From: Ryuthela nishihirai
Taxonomy: Eukaryota > Arthropoda > Arachnida > Araneae > Heptathelidae
Direction: 5' to 3'
Assembly (NCBI GenBank): GCA_038380435.1
Contig: JAWZYU010000010.1
Coordinates: 43,620,135 to 43,684,134 of the forward strand
DNA length: 64,000 bases
Shown here: in pieces, positions 22,351 through 32,058 of the stretch
Numbering within the stretch: position 1 is the first letter of the stretch
How the letters are laid out: every line of letters starts with the position of its first letter
Position numbers and translations under genes: made by a program
Notes under the pieces: model-generated
The model's input: the letters and a program-made list of their open reading frames with translations, nothing else
Database searches by the model: none
Told to the model about the DNA's origin: nothing

Positions 22351-22714
22351 TTAATGGGACACATTTTAAATGGCACCAGACTGGAGAGGAATTATTTCAA
22401 CGTAAGTGTTATGGAGCTGTATTTTTTTTACATGTCAGTGTCGTTTTCTTTTCTTTTACTTCTCTCTCTCTCTTTTTACTTTGCTGCATAATGTGCTAAA
22501 TGTCAAAGTTACAAGGACCCTAAACCACAGAATAGGGCAGAGGAAAAGGAAATATTTGCATCTAAATGCTATCAAACAGGTTACTTTTGGAGAATTTTTA
22601 GATGCAAATGAAAGACATGAGATACAGTTCAAAACCAGTAATCATGCTCTTCTACTTGAACTGTAATATCTCAGCTGTTACGGAACTGTGATTCAATGTC
22701 TCATCTGAAGGACA
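22351..22714 (+). repeat. repeat D, copy 1, part before the LINE
   Basis: Matches, inverted, the last 360 bases of the window (63640-64000) with only a few differences by eye. Contains a CTCTCTCTCT tract and the 12-bp inverted repeat TTTGCATCTAAA (22555-22566 with 22597-22608). The other part is at 25086-25333. Together with the window-end copy it defines an empty and a filled version of the same site. Confidence 0.9.
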
Positions 22715-25085
22715 CCTCTGGTTAATACGGGGTGGGGAGTGGGTCCCGAAGGACCCACTCCCCATGGGGAAAGCACGTGCTCCGTCTCACGACACTACAC
22801 GTGCATAGCAACTAGAGGCTTGGAAATAGAAGATGAGGTTTGTCTCAGAGGAGACCAGTAAGGACATGGAGTATGGGTGGCGTTAAAGGGGGTGCTGAGT
22901 GCAGCCCGGGAAGAAGATTTGGAAAATAAGTCAAAGGGAGAAAGCAGCCACGGAACTCAAAGGAGAGAGTCCCGAAGCCGGCAGACGAGCCAGCCTATGT
23001 CCCTCAAGTGCGCCCTGACACGGGCACTCTCGATGGACACCGAGACCAGTTCGCCTGCTACCTCATTGATCGCCTGGGAGTCCCTGAGTTCGTTAGCGAA
23101 CCCTTCAGTGATCGGACATCTGAGGATATAGTGCCCGACGTCTGCATCTGGAGCCCCACAGCCGCAGTAACTGTGGGCAGAGATTTTGAAACGCTCCAGG
23201 TATTTGGGGAAGCTCCCATGTCCTGTTAGGACCTGCGTCAAATAGTGGTCAGAGGATCTCAGGGATAGACTGACCCTTTTTAAGAATGTCTTTGTTAGAA
23301 GACCATTCTCAGTCGTATCCCAGAGCCTCTGCCACTCCTGAATGGTACCTTGGCCAATTATAGACTTCAGGGTAGTTTTTGAAGTCTTTACCGCTATCAC
23401 AGGTTGAGTGTTATTACCTGCGGAACGGGCCAGTTGGTCGGCCCGCTCGTTGCCCTCATGTCCTATGTGTGCCCTAATCCAGGAGAAGGATACCCTGGGC
23501 ATGTTCTGACTGCCCAGGATGCACTTGATCTCTTTCACTATTTGATGCCTGTTGGTTGCATCTTCAAGTGCATGCAGAGCTGCTTGGCTGTCTGTGTACA
23601 GCCTTATGTCGTTGTTTAGACCACCGTCATTGAGGGCCCAGTTAAGGGCCTCTCTGATAGCGAGCAGTTCTGCTTGGAAGGCCGAGCCATTATTTGAAAC
23701 CTTCCTCTGAAAGTCATACACTTTGGCCCCTTGATTGAAGACAGTGAAGGCTAGGCCCACACCCTCCTCGCTCTTGGAACCGTCGGTGTATATTTCAGTA
23801 TCTGTACCTGATGGTAACTCCGTGGACCAGGGCACACATAGTCTCCTTGTGGGATGGAGATCCCACTTAGCGGTATTTACCTCAAAATCCCCAGGGTCAT
23901 ACTGGACTCCGAGGAATGTTGCTTTTTCCTTAGCCTGCAGGACTCTGAAAATGGTCGCTTCTTTACCGACCGTCAAAAATAGCGGAGGGATCCCTGCCAG
24001 GAGGGCATCCGTAGATGTCGTCCTGTACGCCCTGGTAATTCGCAGTAAAGCTGGTCGTTGGGCTGCAAGCAGCTTTCTACACATTATGGAGTGGTCCGTC
24101 GGGCGCCACCAGGCACCCGCACCATATGTTAGGATCCTCTCCGTTCCCCTAAGATAAATTTCCTTGAGGACCTCGCTTCGGAGTCCCCATGAGACGCGAG
24201 CCATACGCCCTAGCTTACACATAACATTTGTGCATTTAGCTTTAAGGTCCTGCAGGTGTGGGATCCAGCTCATCCTCTCATCCAGAGTGATCCCCAGGTA
24301 CTTTAATGTTGTCGCATGGCGGATATTTTCGCCTTTTAGTTTGAAAATAGGGTACCTCTTCTTGAGGACACCCTCCTTAGCAATAGTCATTGATGTAGTC
24401 TTTGCAACGCTGAACCCGAGCTTATTGCGCAGACACCATCCTTCTAGTAATTTAATTGCCGCATTGCCAGCATCCTCCAGCTTAGCTCTGGAGGACGCTG
24501 TTATGGCAAGCAGCAAGTCATCTGCGTACGCCTGGAGCCAGACTCCCTCGGGCATAGTCAACTCCAGAGCGGAATCAGCGACTAAGTTCCAGAGGAACGG
24601 TCCGCTGCACGACCCTTGTGGGCAGCCTCTTTCCAAGTTTCTTGAGGCCGTCCCGCTAGCATGTGAGTATGTGACCATCCTCTCACTGAGGTAATTGGCC
24701 ACTAGAATGAATATGTTCCTGGGACAGGAACATTCCTTCAATTTATTCAAGATTGCAGGCCACCAGACGTTGTCGAACGCGCCTGTCACATCCAAGGCGA
24801 TGAGAGAGGTGTGCAGCTTGTGCACTTTATTTATCTGAACAATGTCCACCACCTGTTTGATTGCAGCGGTGGTGGACTGGTCTGTTCTGAACCCGAATTG
24901 CTTGGGGTTCAAGAATCCGTTCTTATGGCAGTGGTAATACATCCTGTTTGTCAGGAGTTTATCTAGCACTTTTCCCAACACCGGCAGCAGACATATCGGT
25001 CTGTAGGATCTTGCATCCGCCGGATCCCTACCTGCCTTGTTAAAAAGGACTAGGTCCGCCTGTTTCCAGGCGGTTGGGAAAGCTT
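22715..25085 (-). mobile_element. 5'-truncated R1/I-group LINE inserted in repeat D
   Basis: 2371 bp present in copy 1 of repeat D and absent from the inverted copy at 63394-64000. In LINE orientation it starts at AAGCTTTCCC inside the RT domain and ends at CCGTATTAACCAGAGG, with no poly-A tail. Empty-site comparison gives a 2-bp overlap (TG) at the junctions, 25086-25087 and 22713-22714. The 5' untranslated region, ORF1, endonuclease and first RT motifs are missing. The 3' untranslated region (about 240 bp) holds a very stable hairpin at 22733-22764. Confidence 0.92.
22733..22764 (-). other. 14-bp hairpin with UUCG loop in LINE 3' UTR
   Basis: On the minus (RNA-sense) strand a 14-bp perfect stem, GGGGAGTGGGTCC plus an outer T-A pair, closes the tetraloop TTCG between C and G. 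The cUUCGg loop is among the most stable RNA tetraloops. It lies about 20 bases from the LINE 3' end, where some LINEs carry an RNA structure read by their own reverse transcriptase. Confidence 0.85.
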
Positions 25086-25137
25086 CAGTGGCATTTTGAA
25101 AGGGGAGAACAAGTTTAAAATATTTCGAAAACAGCAT
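22957..25137 (-). CDS. LINE reverse transcriptase / RNase H, N-terminally truncated chimera
   Basis: Open frame of 726 residues. Residues 1-17 come from the flanking repeat D; residue 18 straddles or begins LINE sequence, so the start codon was supplied by the target. RT motifs: ALDVTGAFDNVWWP (about 114-127, catalytic D116), GCPQGSCSGP (171-180) and AYADDLLL (203-210, D206 and D207). RNase H follows: YTDGSK (D452), QAELLAIREAL (E490), YTDSQ (D516) and HIGHEGNERAD (D567), the full acidic set. A C-terminal CCHC knuckle is C658, C660, H669, C674. The FDNVWWP motif and RNase H point to the R1/I group of non-LTR elements. Full-length relatives carry an upstream AP endonuclease, lost here, so the copy cannot act alone although the frame is unbroken. 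Sense strand is minus; long plus-strand frames across it are shadows. Confidence 0.95.
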   Translation of the reverse strand: MLFSKYFKLVLPFQNATEAFPTAWKQADLVLFNKAGRDPADARSYRPICLLPVLGKVLDKLLTNRMYYHCHKNGFLNPKQFGFRTDQSTTAAIKQVVDIVQINKVHKLHTSLIALDVTGAFDNVWWPAILNKLKECSCPRNIFILVANYLSERMVTYSHASGTASRNLERGCPQGSCSGPFLWNLVADSALELTMPEGVWLQAYADDLLLAITASSRAKLEDAGNAAIKLLEGWCLRNKLGFSVAKTTSMTIAKEGVLKKRYPIFKLKGENIRHATTLKYLGITLDERMSWIPHLQDLKAKCTNVMCKLGRMARVSWGLRSEVLKEIYLRGTERILTYGAGAWWRPTDHSIMCRKLLAAQRPALLRITRAYRTTSTDALLAGIPPLFLTVGKEATIFRVLQAKEKATFLGVQYDPGDFEVNTAKWDLHPTRRLCVPWSTELPSGTDTEIYTDGSKSEEGVGLAFTVFNQGAKVYDFQRKVSNNGSAFQAELLAIREALNWALNDGGLNNDIRLYTDSQAALHALEDATNRHQIVKEIKCILGSQNMPRVSFSWIRAHIGHEGNERADQLARSAGNNTQPVIAVKTSKTTLKSIIGQGTIQEWQRLWDTTENGLLTKTFLKRVSLSLRSSDHYLTQVLTGHGSFPKYLERFKISAHSYCGCGAPDADVGHYILRCPITEGFANELRDSQAINEVAGELVSVSIESARVRAHLRDIGWLVCRLRDSLL

Positions 25138-25333
25138 GAAACTAGATGCTTCGATCTACAGTACTAATGCTGCGTCTGGCGTCATAAGAAGTTTAGCGAT
25201 ATTTCCTTGTTTATAAAAATATATACTTGCATCATCAAAATTGTTATTATATAGGTAGATCAGAAATTTAAGTTTCGTCGAGTTTTTGTACTTTGACATG
25301 GATCGTTTTATTATTTTGTGCCCAAAAATTGCA
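25086..25333 (+). repeat. repeat D, copy 1, part after the LINE
   Basis: Matches, inverted, 63394-63640. Homology ends at AAAAATTGC (about 25333), after which the two loci differ. The minus strand supplies the ATG of the chimeric frame. Confidence 0.9.
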
Positions 25334-26104
25334 ATGAGTGAGTAAAAACTTATTCAAATATGTGTTGAATAAGCATGTTGGTTGGTTCAATAGTTTCGTC
25401 TACAAAGGTGACTCTTTCAATTGAGTATTTATTTCTTCTTCAAATGAATGACCTCACTCGGAATGACTTAATCATGGCGTAGGTTAAGCAATTAGAGAAT
25501 AAAGGGTTGAATATAGATATAGGCTATTTATTACATAGACATAGGCTTTCGATAGAGATAAGGTCAAATTATCTGACTACAGCAGTGAAGGTTTAATCTC
25601 AGAGACTGGATTCAACTACTCTTAACCGACTACGTCAGAGTAAATTATGTCTGTTTTTATACAAAGAAATAAATTAAGAATTTAGTTAAAAAGGAGTAAA
25701 AAGGAGTGTAAAGGAGAAAAAAGTCCTTAAATAAATCGTTTTGAAATATTAATAATAAGGATCAAATGAATTCGCAAATAAATTCGAGCGTGCTAATAAG
25801 CTCGCTCTCAAAAATAATTATGATAATGATGAAGGAATCATGGAGGCTAGGAAATAAGTAACATTTCTGATCTCCTACATTTAAATACGACAGGAAGTCG
25901 ATAAGTTTAGTAAATATTTGATACAAACAGCGCAAATTAAAAAAAAGTAATTGGATAACTTTTATGATGAACTGCCTGAAGCGCAATGTTAATACAACGT
26001 TGACATATTTATATCGGTGTTAAAACGTTTTTGTGCTTACATTAGGAGTGGATAAGCGCAAAAATATTCGGTCATGCAAGGCCGAGCGTTTCAAAAAAAG
26101 CGGA
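25334..26104. other. unassigned AT-rich DNA
   Basis: Nothing gene-like or clearly repeated. Contains short A-rich runs such as AAAAAGGAGTAAAAAGGAG near 25690. Confidence 0.4.
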
Positions 26105-26173
26105 TCAAAATTTGGTTAAAGAGTCATGCATAGCTCAAAATTTGGTTAAAGAGTCATGCATAGCTCAAAATTT
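26105..26173 (+). repeat. 30-bp tandem duplication
   Basis: Two identical 30-bp units (26105-26134 and 26135-26164) beginning TCAAAATTTGGTTAAAGAG, plus nine bases of a third. Confidence 0.95.
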
Positions 26174-26177
26174 TCAC

Positions 26178-26262
26178 CTACCTTTTCACCATCCTAACAG
26201 CTGTTTACTGTATCCCCAACCTTCTCTGAATCCTTGTGACCATTTAGCCCATTGTGGTAAAA
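26178..26262 (+). mobile_element. SINE-B fragment, decayed
   Basis: CTAACAGCTGTTTACTG, CCCCAACCTTCTCTGAATCC and CATTTAGCCCATTGTG follow SINE-B body order. Confidence 0.6.
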
Positions 26263-26506
26263 GATGTGCATGTTTTGCAAAAGGGGATGCTACAGGCTGC
26301 TGGGGAAACGTTTCCGAGTGCAGATTTTATATAATGCAAGTTGTCCTTATAAAAAAAAACACTAGACTGATATCGTCCCGATAGGGTCAACAACATTCAC
26401 TGGCCTACCAGTTCCCAGACCTCAAACCTATAGAGAATTTTTGGCAGAATATCACAATTCGAATATGTGAGAAGAAATCTACTAGTTAACGCGAATTAAT
26501 TGAAGG

Positions 26507-26588
26507 ATTCTGAGGTCTCGCCTTCTTCACAGACCTTCTCTGTGTCGTATTAAACTTATAGGCTCCTATCAGATCTCTATGGAAATCT
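26507..26588 (+). mobile_element. SINE-A fragment interrupted by SINE-B
   Basis: Body from CTGAGGTCTCGCCTTCTTCAC to CTCCTATCAGATCTCTATGG. The SINE-B at 26589 sits before the CAAGCAGCTG block, so SINE-B is the younger insertion. Confidence 0.75.
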
Positions 26589-26976
26589 GGGGCGAGGATG
26601 GCTCAGTCGGTAGCGTGCCAGGTTCGTAATCTGTAGTTCCCAGGTTCGAGTCCCAGCTGGGTCAGCGTTGAGATTTATCTCCGCAAAATTCCCCGCCCTG
26701 CCCACGGTCAGTAGGGGACACCGATGGGCTTGGAAAGGACGTCGTCCGTCCGATGGGACGTTAAGCCGTTGTCCCGTGTGCGGGAGAGTCATACCCTGTG
26801 CACGTTAAAGAACACGCTGGATGGCCTTGACGGGAGGCTACCATCTGTCTCCCAACAGCTGTTCCAGCGGGTCCCCTTCCCCAACCTTCTCTGAGCCTTC
26901 GGGGTCCATGTGACCTGGCCATTTAGCCCATTGTGTGCAAAAAAGTGCCGCTCAGAGATAAAACAACCCAACCCAA
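26589..26976 (+). mobile_element. SINE-B, full length, 14-bp target duplication
   Basis: Complete copy from GGGGCGAGGATGGCTCAG to an AACCCAACCC-type tail. The direct repeat CTCTATGGAAATCT at 26575-26588 and 26977-26990 lies in SINE-A-derived DNA. Confidence 0.95.
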
Positions 26977-26990
26977 CTCTATGGAAATCT

Positions 26991-27589
26991 TCTGTTGGAA
27001 AGGTATTCTTTCATTTTTGTTTGGAACCATAAACATTCCGCTTTAACCTTGAAGGGAAAGATTGGCTGATAAAATATCATTGTGTCAAACATGCGATGTA
27101 CATTTTTTGCTTAATAATGCTACATTTCACTTTTTTTATCATTTTAAAATAAACTGCGTTTTTAGCACGTTGTTTTTATTCTTTCTAACTTTGAACAAAA
27201 GATTTCAATCACTTAATCATCATGAAACATTTCCTTGCTTTTTCTACAAAAACTTTCAACTCGATAGAGACATTTTAACTTCGTTTAAATGTTTAAGATT
27301 TACACCAAATTTCCAATATATTGTTTGCAAATAATGCATCAAGGGCACTGATATATAAAATGAAAAATTTTCAACTTGACGTAGGAGGAGGGTGATGCAA
27401 GGTGTCTGGAAATTTCCGCAAAATTTCTACTCTCGTCATATCCGTGTTTTAAGCAAACTTGATATTTTAAACATTTCCTTTAAAATAAAATACAAAAAGT
27501 AACCAACACTTCTGTGTTAAATGAATGAAAAGCCACATGCAAATTCCCTAACTTTAAAAATAAGCGTTTTAATAAAAAAAAAACACTTC
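26991..27589. other. unassigned AT-rich DNA
   Basis: No feature recognised. A 90-codon plus-strand frame at 27062-27334 shows no motif. Confidence 0.4.
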
Positions 27590-28330
27590 ACATAATTTGA
27601 AAATCTGATGATTATATCTCTAAATTTCGATTTTAAAGAATATTTAATATTTAAGGAGTTGTTGAAGCTGAATATTTAATTAACAATCTTCTTAAACATT
27701 TTTTCCCAAAAAAATTTAAAACTTAAATGATGAATGAAATAGCGAACTTTTGAGACAAAGTGGGCGAGGAAGGCTCAGGCTCGTAATCTGCAGCTACCGA
27801 TTTCGACTCCCAGCTAAGTCAGCGTTGAAATTTATCTTCGCAAAACTCCCCGCCCTCGGTCAATAGAGGACACCGATGATCTTAGAAAGGCCGCCATTCG
27901 TAGAATGGGAAGTTAAGCTGTGGCTTCTTGTGCGGGAGAGTCATAACCTGTTGCCCGCTAAAGACGCTGGATGATCTTGACGGGAATCTACCATCTGTCT
28001 CCCAACAGGTGTTCCAGTGGGTCCCCTCCTCCAACCTTCTCTGAGCCATCGAGATCCTTGTGACCTGGCCATTTAGTCCATTGTGTGCAAAAAAAGTGCC
28101 GCTCAGAGGTAAAACAACCCAACTTCGAGATAAAGTTTCACGAGTAGCAAAAGTTACAGTTAAATATTTCAGCTTCCATAAGTCTTGAAATATTAAACGA
28201 ACATCTCAGAAAATAGATATTTAGAAAGATTTAAGCGCGATTTTCAATTTATTTCCAGTGAAATTTTTGATATAAAACTTATTTTCAAAATTGAGAGCTT
28301 TAAATGTGGCTTTCCATTAACACATGAAAA
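27590..28330. repeat. foldback element carrying a SINE-B
   Basis: Left arm (27590-27740, with AAGGAGTTGTTGAAGCTGAA) and right arm (28150-28330, with TTTCAGCTTCCATAAGTC) are inverted and diverged. A SINE-B fills the centre. Compare 7860-8315. Confidence 0.6.
27762..28123 (+). mobile_element. SINE-B, diverged, with aged target duplication
   Basis: The head has lost part of the A box (GGCGAGGAAGGCTCAGGCTC). The body is complete but substituted. Flanks TTTGAGACAAAGT and TTCGAGATAAAGT differ at two positions, as expected of an old target duplication. Confidence 0.85.
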
Positions 28331-28739
28331 TGTCTGGTTACTTTTTTGCAATGTAGTATGCGAGATAATCCATAAATCTTACACTCTTCCTAGCGAATTG
28401 TGAATCATTTCTAAATAGCCCGACTCTCCTTGACTCTTGATGAAGGAAGTAAAAACAGAAATCTATTAACCTGGCATAATAGATAAACATCATCGTCCCT
28501 CATATCTTTCACCAACTTTAAACGTGGGATCCTCCAGACGACAACACCCTTGGTCCAGCGCAATTAGCTTCGGAACAACCCGCAGCAGAATCTGTCTGGA
28601 TCACGACTGGAGTTCTTCTTTCTCCCTTCGTTTCGTAATCATCCGCTCGAGCTAAGTATCACTTATCAACGCTCTTAATAATACGTTATGGGCATGAGCG
28701 GTCGTTATATTTTTTTCTTCTCGTCCCTTCGTTTCAAGC

Positions 28740-28990
28740 GCGGATTTCAACACGTGCCGGAGCTCACCAATAAGAGGCGTCCGCGTTCCTAAAACTTGTA
28801 ATTTTCACACCTGCGAAAATGACACGCTCTCTAATGGAGCCGAAGCGATGACGTCATATAAAGAAGCTGGTTTTTGTGGGGGCCCCCTCTGTCGTGTTCG
28901 GAGTCACGTGGTGATGTTGGAGCTGTGGAGGTGAAGGAAGAGGAGACTAAATGGATTGCTACTGGGTGAAAGTGGGACGAATTTTTTGCT
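28740..28990 (+). promoter_or_regulatory. promoter-like segment: E-box, CCAAT, CRE, TATA
   Basis: In a GC-richer block: CACGTG (28751-28756), CCAAT (28767-28771), a perfect palindromic CRE TGACGTCA (28849-28856) directly abutting TATAAAG (28857-28863), and a second CACGTG (28905-28910). Expected initiation would be near 28890. Possible GT donors (GAGGTGAAGG, 28928-28937) follow. No downstream coding exon is recognised; the first ATG frame (28951) is 16 codons. The clustering and order make this the best host promoter candidate here. Confidence 0.4.
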
Positions 28991-29589
28991 ACGTGCTTTA
29001 GTCCAATCGCTTAAGGCTACTGCTTAAAGACTTTAATGATATCTCGTTTACTGGAACTCTGGCTTCGTCGCGGTGCACTTCAAAGCTCTCAGAAAGCTAC
29101 TGCGCTGACCAAGTTGTTTTCTTTTTTACTCTTACAGAAAATAACAGAGTTTTATTATAGTACATAGGGCCAAGGTACCTTTAGCACAAATGCAACGATA
29201 AGGTGTCTTCTTGTACATATTTTTGCTGGAGATGATAACTAAAAATTCAATGGAATGTGTCGTTTCCGTAAGTTGGAAAATTTAAATTGATAATAAATTA
29301 ATATTGTACTTCAAAGAGAAATTTGGAAGTAGTTGTGTAAAAGTCTACCCTTTTTTATAAATGGTTCTCGCTCATCACAGTGGTCCTAAAATATATTATG
29401 AAATTTTTTGTGTCTACTATAAATATATATTTTTAAATACATATCTAAAAACCAACGTGGGTGACTTCGGCGCCCCTGGTGAGAGCCCGCTTCGCCAGCT
29501 CCTAGCCACAAGTCCCTATTCACTGCTCTTTGATGATCAACCAGTTGCTCTCTTTTTTTGTTATCAAAGAATAGTACTTTTCTTTTCTC
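28991..29589. other. unassigned DNA
   Basis: No recognised gene. Would be first exon or first intron if the promoter candidate upstream is real. Confidence 0.3.
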
Positions 29590-30560
29590 TATCGTTTCCC
29601 CAATTACCAAACAGGCGTCCTCTGTTTACATAATTGCAAAACATGTTTCCCCTTCTTGGTCTCGCCTGCTTGCTAAACAACGTGGTTTCTTCTTTCCACA
29701 AATAGCTTACCCCACTTATCCTCTTTTCTACTTTACCAAACAGCAGCTTCTTCTCACCATCCCCCTCCCTAGTTACCAAACAACTACTATCCCTCCTCAT
29801 CCTACAGAAGTTACCCCTTCGATCGTCCACTTTAACTAGTAAATGAAAGCTCCTTCCTCTTCACTAGTCACCAAATAGCCGTTTTCTCTCTCCCGTCCTC
29901 TTTTCATATCACCAAATAGCAGCCTCCTTTTCCCGTCCTCTTCTCTAGTTATCATTATATAGATGTTTTCTTTCGGCCCTCTTCCCTAGACACCAAACTG
30001 TCGTTACCCCTTCCTTCTAGTCGTCAAACAGAATCTCTTTTCCAGTTACCAAACAGCTGTTTCCTCTTCCCTTAGTTACCAAAAAGCTGTTTCCTCCCTC
30101 CTCCAGCTACCAAAACACTGTATCCCCCTTCTCCACCTACCAAAGATCTGTTCCACCCTACTCCAGTTACCAAAGAGTTGTTTCCTCCCTACCTAGTTAC
30201 TAAAAGAACAGTTTCTTTTTCCTAGTTACCAAAGAGATGCTTCATCTTCCCTAGTTACCTAGGAGCGATTTCCTCTTCCCTAGTTACCAAGGAGCTATTT
30301 CCTCTTCCTTAGTTACCAAGGAGCTATTTCCTCTTCCCTAGCTACCAAAGAGCTGTTTCCTCTTTCTCCAGTTACAAAAGAGCTGTTTTCTCTTTCCCTA
30401 CTTAACAAAGAGCTGCGTCTTCTTCTCTAATTACAGAGCAGCAGTTCCTCCTCCAGTTGCAAAACAGCCATTCTACAGTCACTGTCCTCCTCTCATGTTA
30501 TTGAGCAGCCATTTGCCATCACCTCTTCCTCAGTTACCAAACAGCATTATCCTCTTCTCC
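29590..30560 (+). repeat. decayed minisatellite of about 30 bp
   Basis: Repeated phrase CCCTAGTTACCAAACAGCTG followed by TTTCCTCTT, best at 30050-30420, where spacing is about 30-33 bp. Earlier and later units are more diverged. Pyrimidine-rich on the plus strand. Confidence 0.85.
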
Positions 30561-32058
30561 TCTCTACCTAAATTGGTTTCATAAGCAATTGTTACAAGTA
30601 ATCAAAGACTCGAATTATAATTTTTCACTACCTTTATTATTATAAAATAATAATAACTTTGGGACATAACAGTGCTGCTATTCTGGCCTAAATAAATATT
30701 TACTATCATTAGAAATATTATTTATAATGAACTGGTAATTCCATGAAAAATTACGTTTTTTGATCAACTCTTGTACTGCATAGCACTGAAATCTGCATGT
30801 TCCTATACACAAGGCTTTCGAAGCGACTGCCAACTGTCATCTCTCTGAGCTGATGATCTGCAATAACTTTGTTTCTGCCAACAAATTTCTACCCCTGTCT
30901 ATCAGAGCCTTCTACCTCCCATATTTGCCACGACTGGCGAATATTTTTATTTACTTTTTGCCGCACAAAAAAAAAGGTTTATTTTCTGAACCTCCCTCTT
31001 TTCCTCACTCGTCAACGTATTTCTTGGGTGCGACGTTGACTATACGCAGTCTAATCACATCTTTCAAAATCGAACTTCATCTAGAACAGTGGTTTTGAAC
31101 ATGGGCCGCGCCATGCGTCTGGGAGAACAAACAGAACCTTTTTGCTAACTAACAGCGTCTATGAGGGAGGGGTACGGAGGCACATGAAAAAACGCGGAAG
31201 GAGGCAATGAGCAAAGTCAGGTTGAGAGACTGTGATCTAGTATATAAAAATGAAAACCTTTTGAACAGTTAACACCAACGATAAGACGTTGAGGCAACGT
31301 AATTGGCGATCCAGTACTCTTTGAAATACCGAACTCTATCCCCCCCAAAAAAAAACAAAAAACAAAAAAAAGACTAATTAATGCTCCCTCCCCCAAATTG
31401 ATATGATAAACATAAAATTGAAAATAATTTCCATTCTCTACTAAGATCTGCTCCGATTCATTGTTTCAATACGGTTTTGACTTCTATCTGTTTTTCAAAA
31501 AGTAAAACTTTTAAAACAATTTTTATCGGCCATCCTTCTGTTCACCTTCCTCCCCATTTTCTCTTCCTTATCCACCCACTGAGAAAACGAGTAATCCCTT
31601 TCATCCTGCTGCACCTCGATGAAGTGCCGGAAACTCAGCAAGAGCTCTGAAGTGCCACCGCACACGGTGAATCTTTTGTTTCCCACAATCGAGCAACTCT
31701 CACTCATCAGGTGTCCTTTCTCTCTGAACGGAAGGATCTGTCGAAGTGAGGGAATTCTCTGAAAACCTTTCCCCTCCCTCTTCGCATGTAGTTCGCGTAG
31801 CGTGCTGTGAACGGAGGGGAATCTCGCGGCGTGAATGGAACGTGCATTTTACGTTTGTTGTAAATCTCCAGAAGCAGGAAGTTCATTTGCCAGAAAGAAG
31901 GCAAACCGGAAGAGAAAGGAAGCTGTAGCTGATGCAATGCCCTTTTTTTGTTCATTATTGACTAATTTTATATGCATTGTAAAGCAATAAATTGCGATAC
32001 AAATTTTTGTGGAGTTTAATCGCTGATATGAGTCAATCCGCACTTACGTCCTATATAC
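30561..32058. other. unassigned DNA, GC-richer at 31680-31930
   Basis: No recognised gene. 31495-31955 gives overlapping frames on both strands (60-82 codons) without motifs. An A-rich run lies at 31347-31370. Confidence 0.35.

Noticed and set aside
23735..24694. Plus-strand frames of 140 and 176 codons
   Set aside because: Shadows opposite the minus-strand LINE RT/RNase H frame, which carries all the motifs.
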